In this document: piece after piece, positions 63,810-64,000 of the stretch | How positions within the stretch are numbered: the stretch's first letter is position 1 | How the letters are laid out: every line of letters starts with the position of its first letter | NCBI RefSeq assembly: GCF_020531985.1 | Contig: NZ_JAJAVQ010000001.1 | Coordinates: 310,001 to 374,000, forward strand | DNA: 64,000 nucleotides | Reading direction: 5' to 3' | Source of the DNA: Rheinheimera aquimaris | GTDB taxonomy: Bacteria; Pseudomonadota; Gammaproteobacteria; Enterobacterales; Alteromonadaceae | Translations under genes and position numbers: made by a program | The notes under the pieces: model-generated | Told to the model about the DNA's origin: nothing | Seen by the model: only the letters and a program-made list of their open reading frames with translations | Databases searched by the model: none

Positions 63810-64000
63810 GTGTGCCAGAACAGATACAGCAATAAGCTCAAACAACTTATCAGCAGCAACACAATATTAAAATGCAGGTGATCTGAACGCCGGCGCAGCC
63901 TTAGCCGGTTCAGCGCCAGGCTAAGGCCACTTAGTAGCGCTGCGAAGGTTAAAAAATACTGCAACAAGTCTGTCAGCATCGGGTGCCACTCGTCGCGGAT
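63806..64000 (-). CDS. Small membrane protein, possibly partial
   Basis: A minus-strand frame that stops at 63806 and stays open to the window edge. From the ATG at 63979 it gives 57 residues with two hydrophobic helices ([16 protein letters not shown] and [17 protein letters not shown]) around a basic loop (RLRLRRRSD). Seven codons upstream are also open, so the gene may be larger. It overlaps the last four bases of bioA. No family recognised. Confidence 0.45.
   Translation of the reverse strand: MRDEWHPMLTDLLQYFLTFAALLSGLSLALNRLRLRRRSDHLHFNIVLLLISCLSLLLYLFWHT

Noticed and set aside
63576-63845. 89-codon minus-strand frame over the bioA end
   Set aside because: It is antisense to conserved bioA sequence and has no recognisable features; the smaller two-helix frame at 63806-64000 is the better candidate.

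Overview
The window is chromosomal DNA of a gammaproteobacterium, most likely in Alteromonadales near Rheinheimera, Alishewanella or Arsukibacterium. That placement is an inference. It rests on E. coli-like housekeeping proteins, the fabA-rmf-uup-rlmL and ppsA-ppsR neighbourhoods, a TonB-linked sucrose locus, a curli operon and a bacterial pepsin. I found no insertion sequence, prophage, integrase or CRISPR array. Coding density is very high and no gene-free gap exceeds about 300 bases.

Layout. 1-9.2 kb: the 5' part of a ydiJ-like D-2-hydroxyglutarate dehydrogenase, a yehS-like gene, ribA, a CPA1 antiporter, an ABC exporter, a DMT transporter and pfkA. 9.2-15.9 kb: a LytS/LytTR two-component pair, a thioesterase, a HIT protein, an M61 peptidase, an M23 peptidase, a two-lobed PTPS-like protein and a small basic protein. 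15.9-23.1 kb: fabA behind a composite FadR/FabR promoter, rmf, a DUF3466 protein with a GlyGly-CTERM tail, then uup, a glutaredoxin-like gene and rlmL. 23.3-25.3 kb: two initiator tRNA genes, two decayed tRNA 3' ends in a 99-bp tandem repeat, and selO.

25.3-32.9 kb is a complete sucrose-utilisation locus: TonB receptor, MFS permease, sucrose phosphorylase, LacI regulator and fructokinase. Three matching 18-bp operators lie in its three promoter regions. Sucrose would enter through the receptor and permease, be split to glucose-1-phosphate and fructose, and the fructose be phosphorylated. 32.9-39.3 kb holds ppsA, ppsR, a PanE-like reductase, a class II DAHP synthase (PEP supply beside PEP use) and a low-molecular-weight phosphatase.

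39.5-43.7 kb is a curli system: csgD converging on csgB-csgA-csgE-csgF-csgG. Its major curlin-like protein is very long (about 20 repeats) and has no lysine. A secreted subtilase diverges from csgB across an AT-rich intergenic region. 46.5-54 kb holds a MoxR-DUF58-transglutaminase operon, a TIGR02647 gene and a tricorn-like S41 protease. 54-58.8 kb holds an aminotransferase, a pepsin-like (shewasin-type) aspartic protease, a PhnA-like protein, htpX and pepE. 58.7-63.8 kb is the biotin cluster bioB-F-C-D with divergent bioA. The window ends in a small membrane ORF.

The most unusual items are the long alternating-repeat curlin, the two-domain pepsin without a signal peptide, the two-lobed PTPS protein whose active-site residues appear split between lobes, and the tandem tRNA-fMet remnants. 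Many convergent gene pairs abut or overlap at their 3' ends with no visible terminator.
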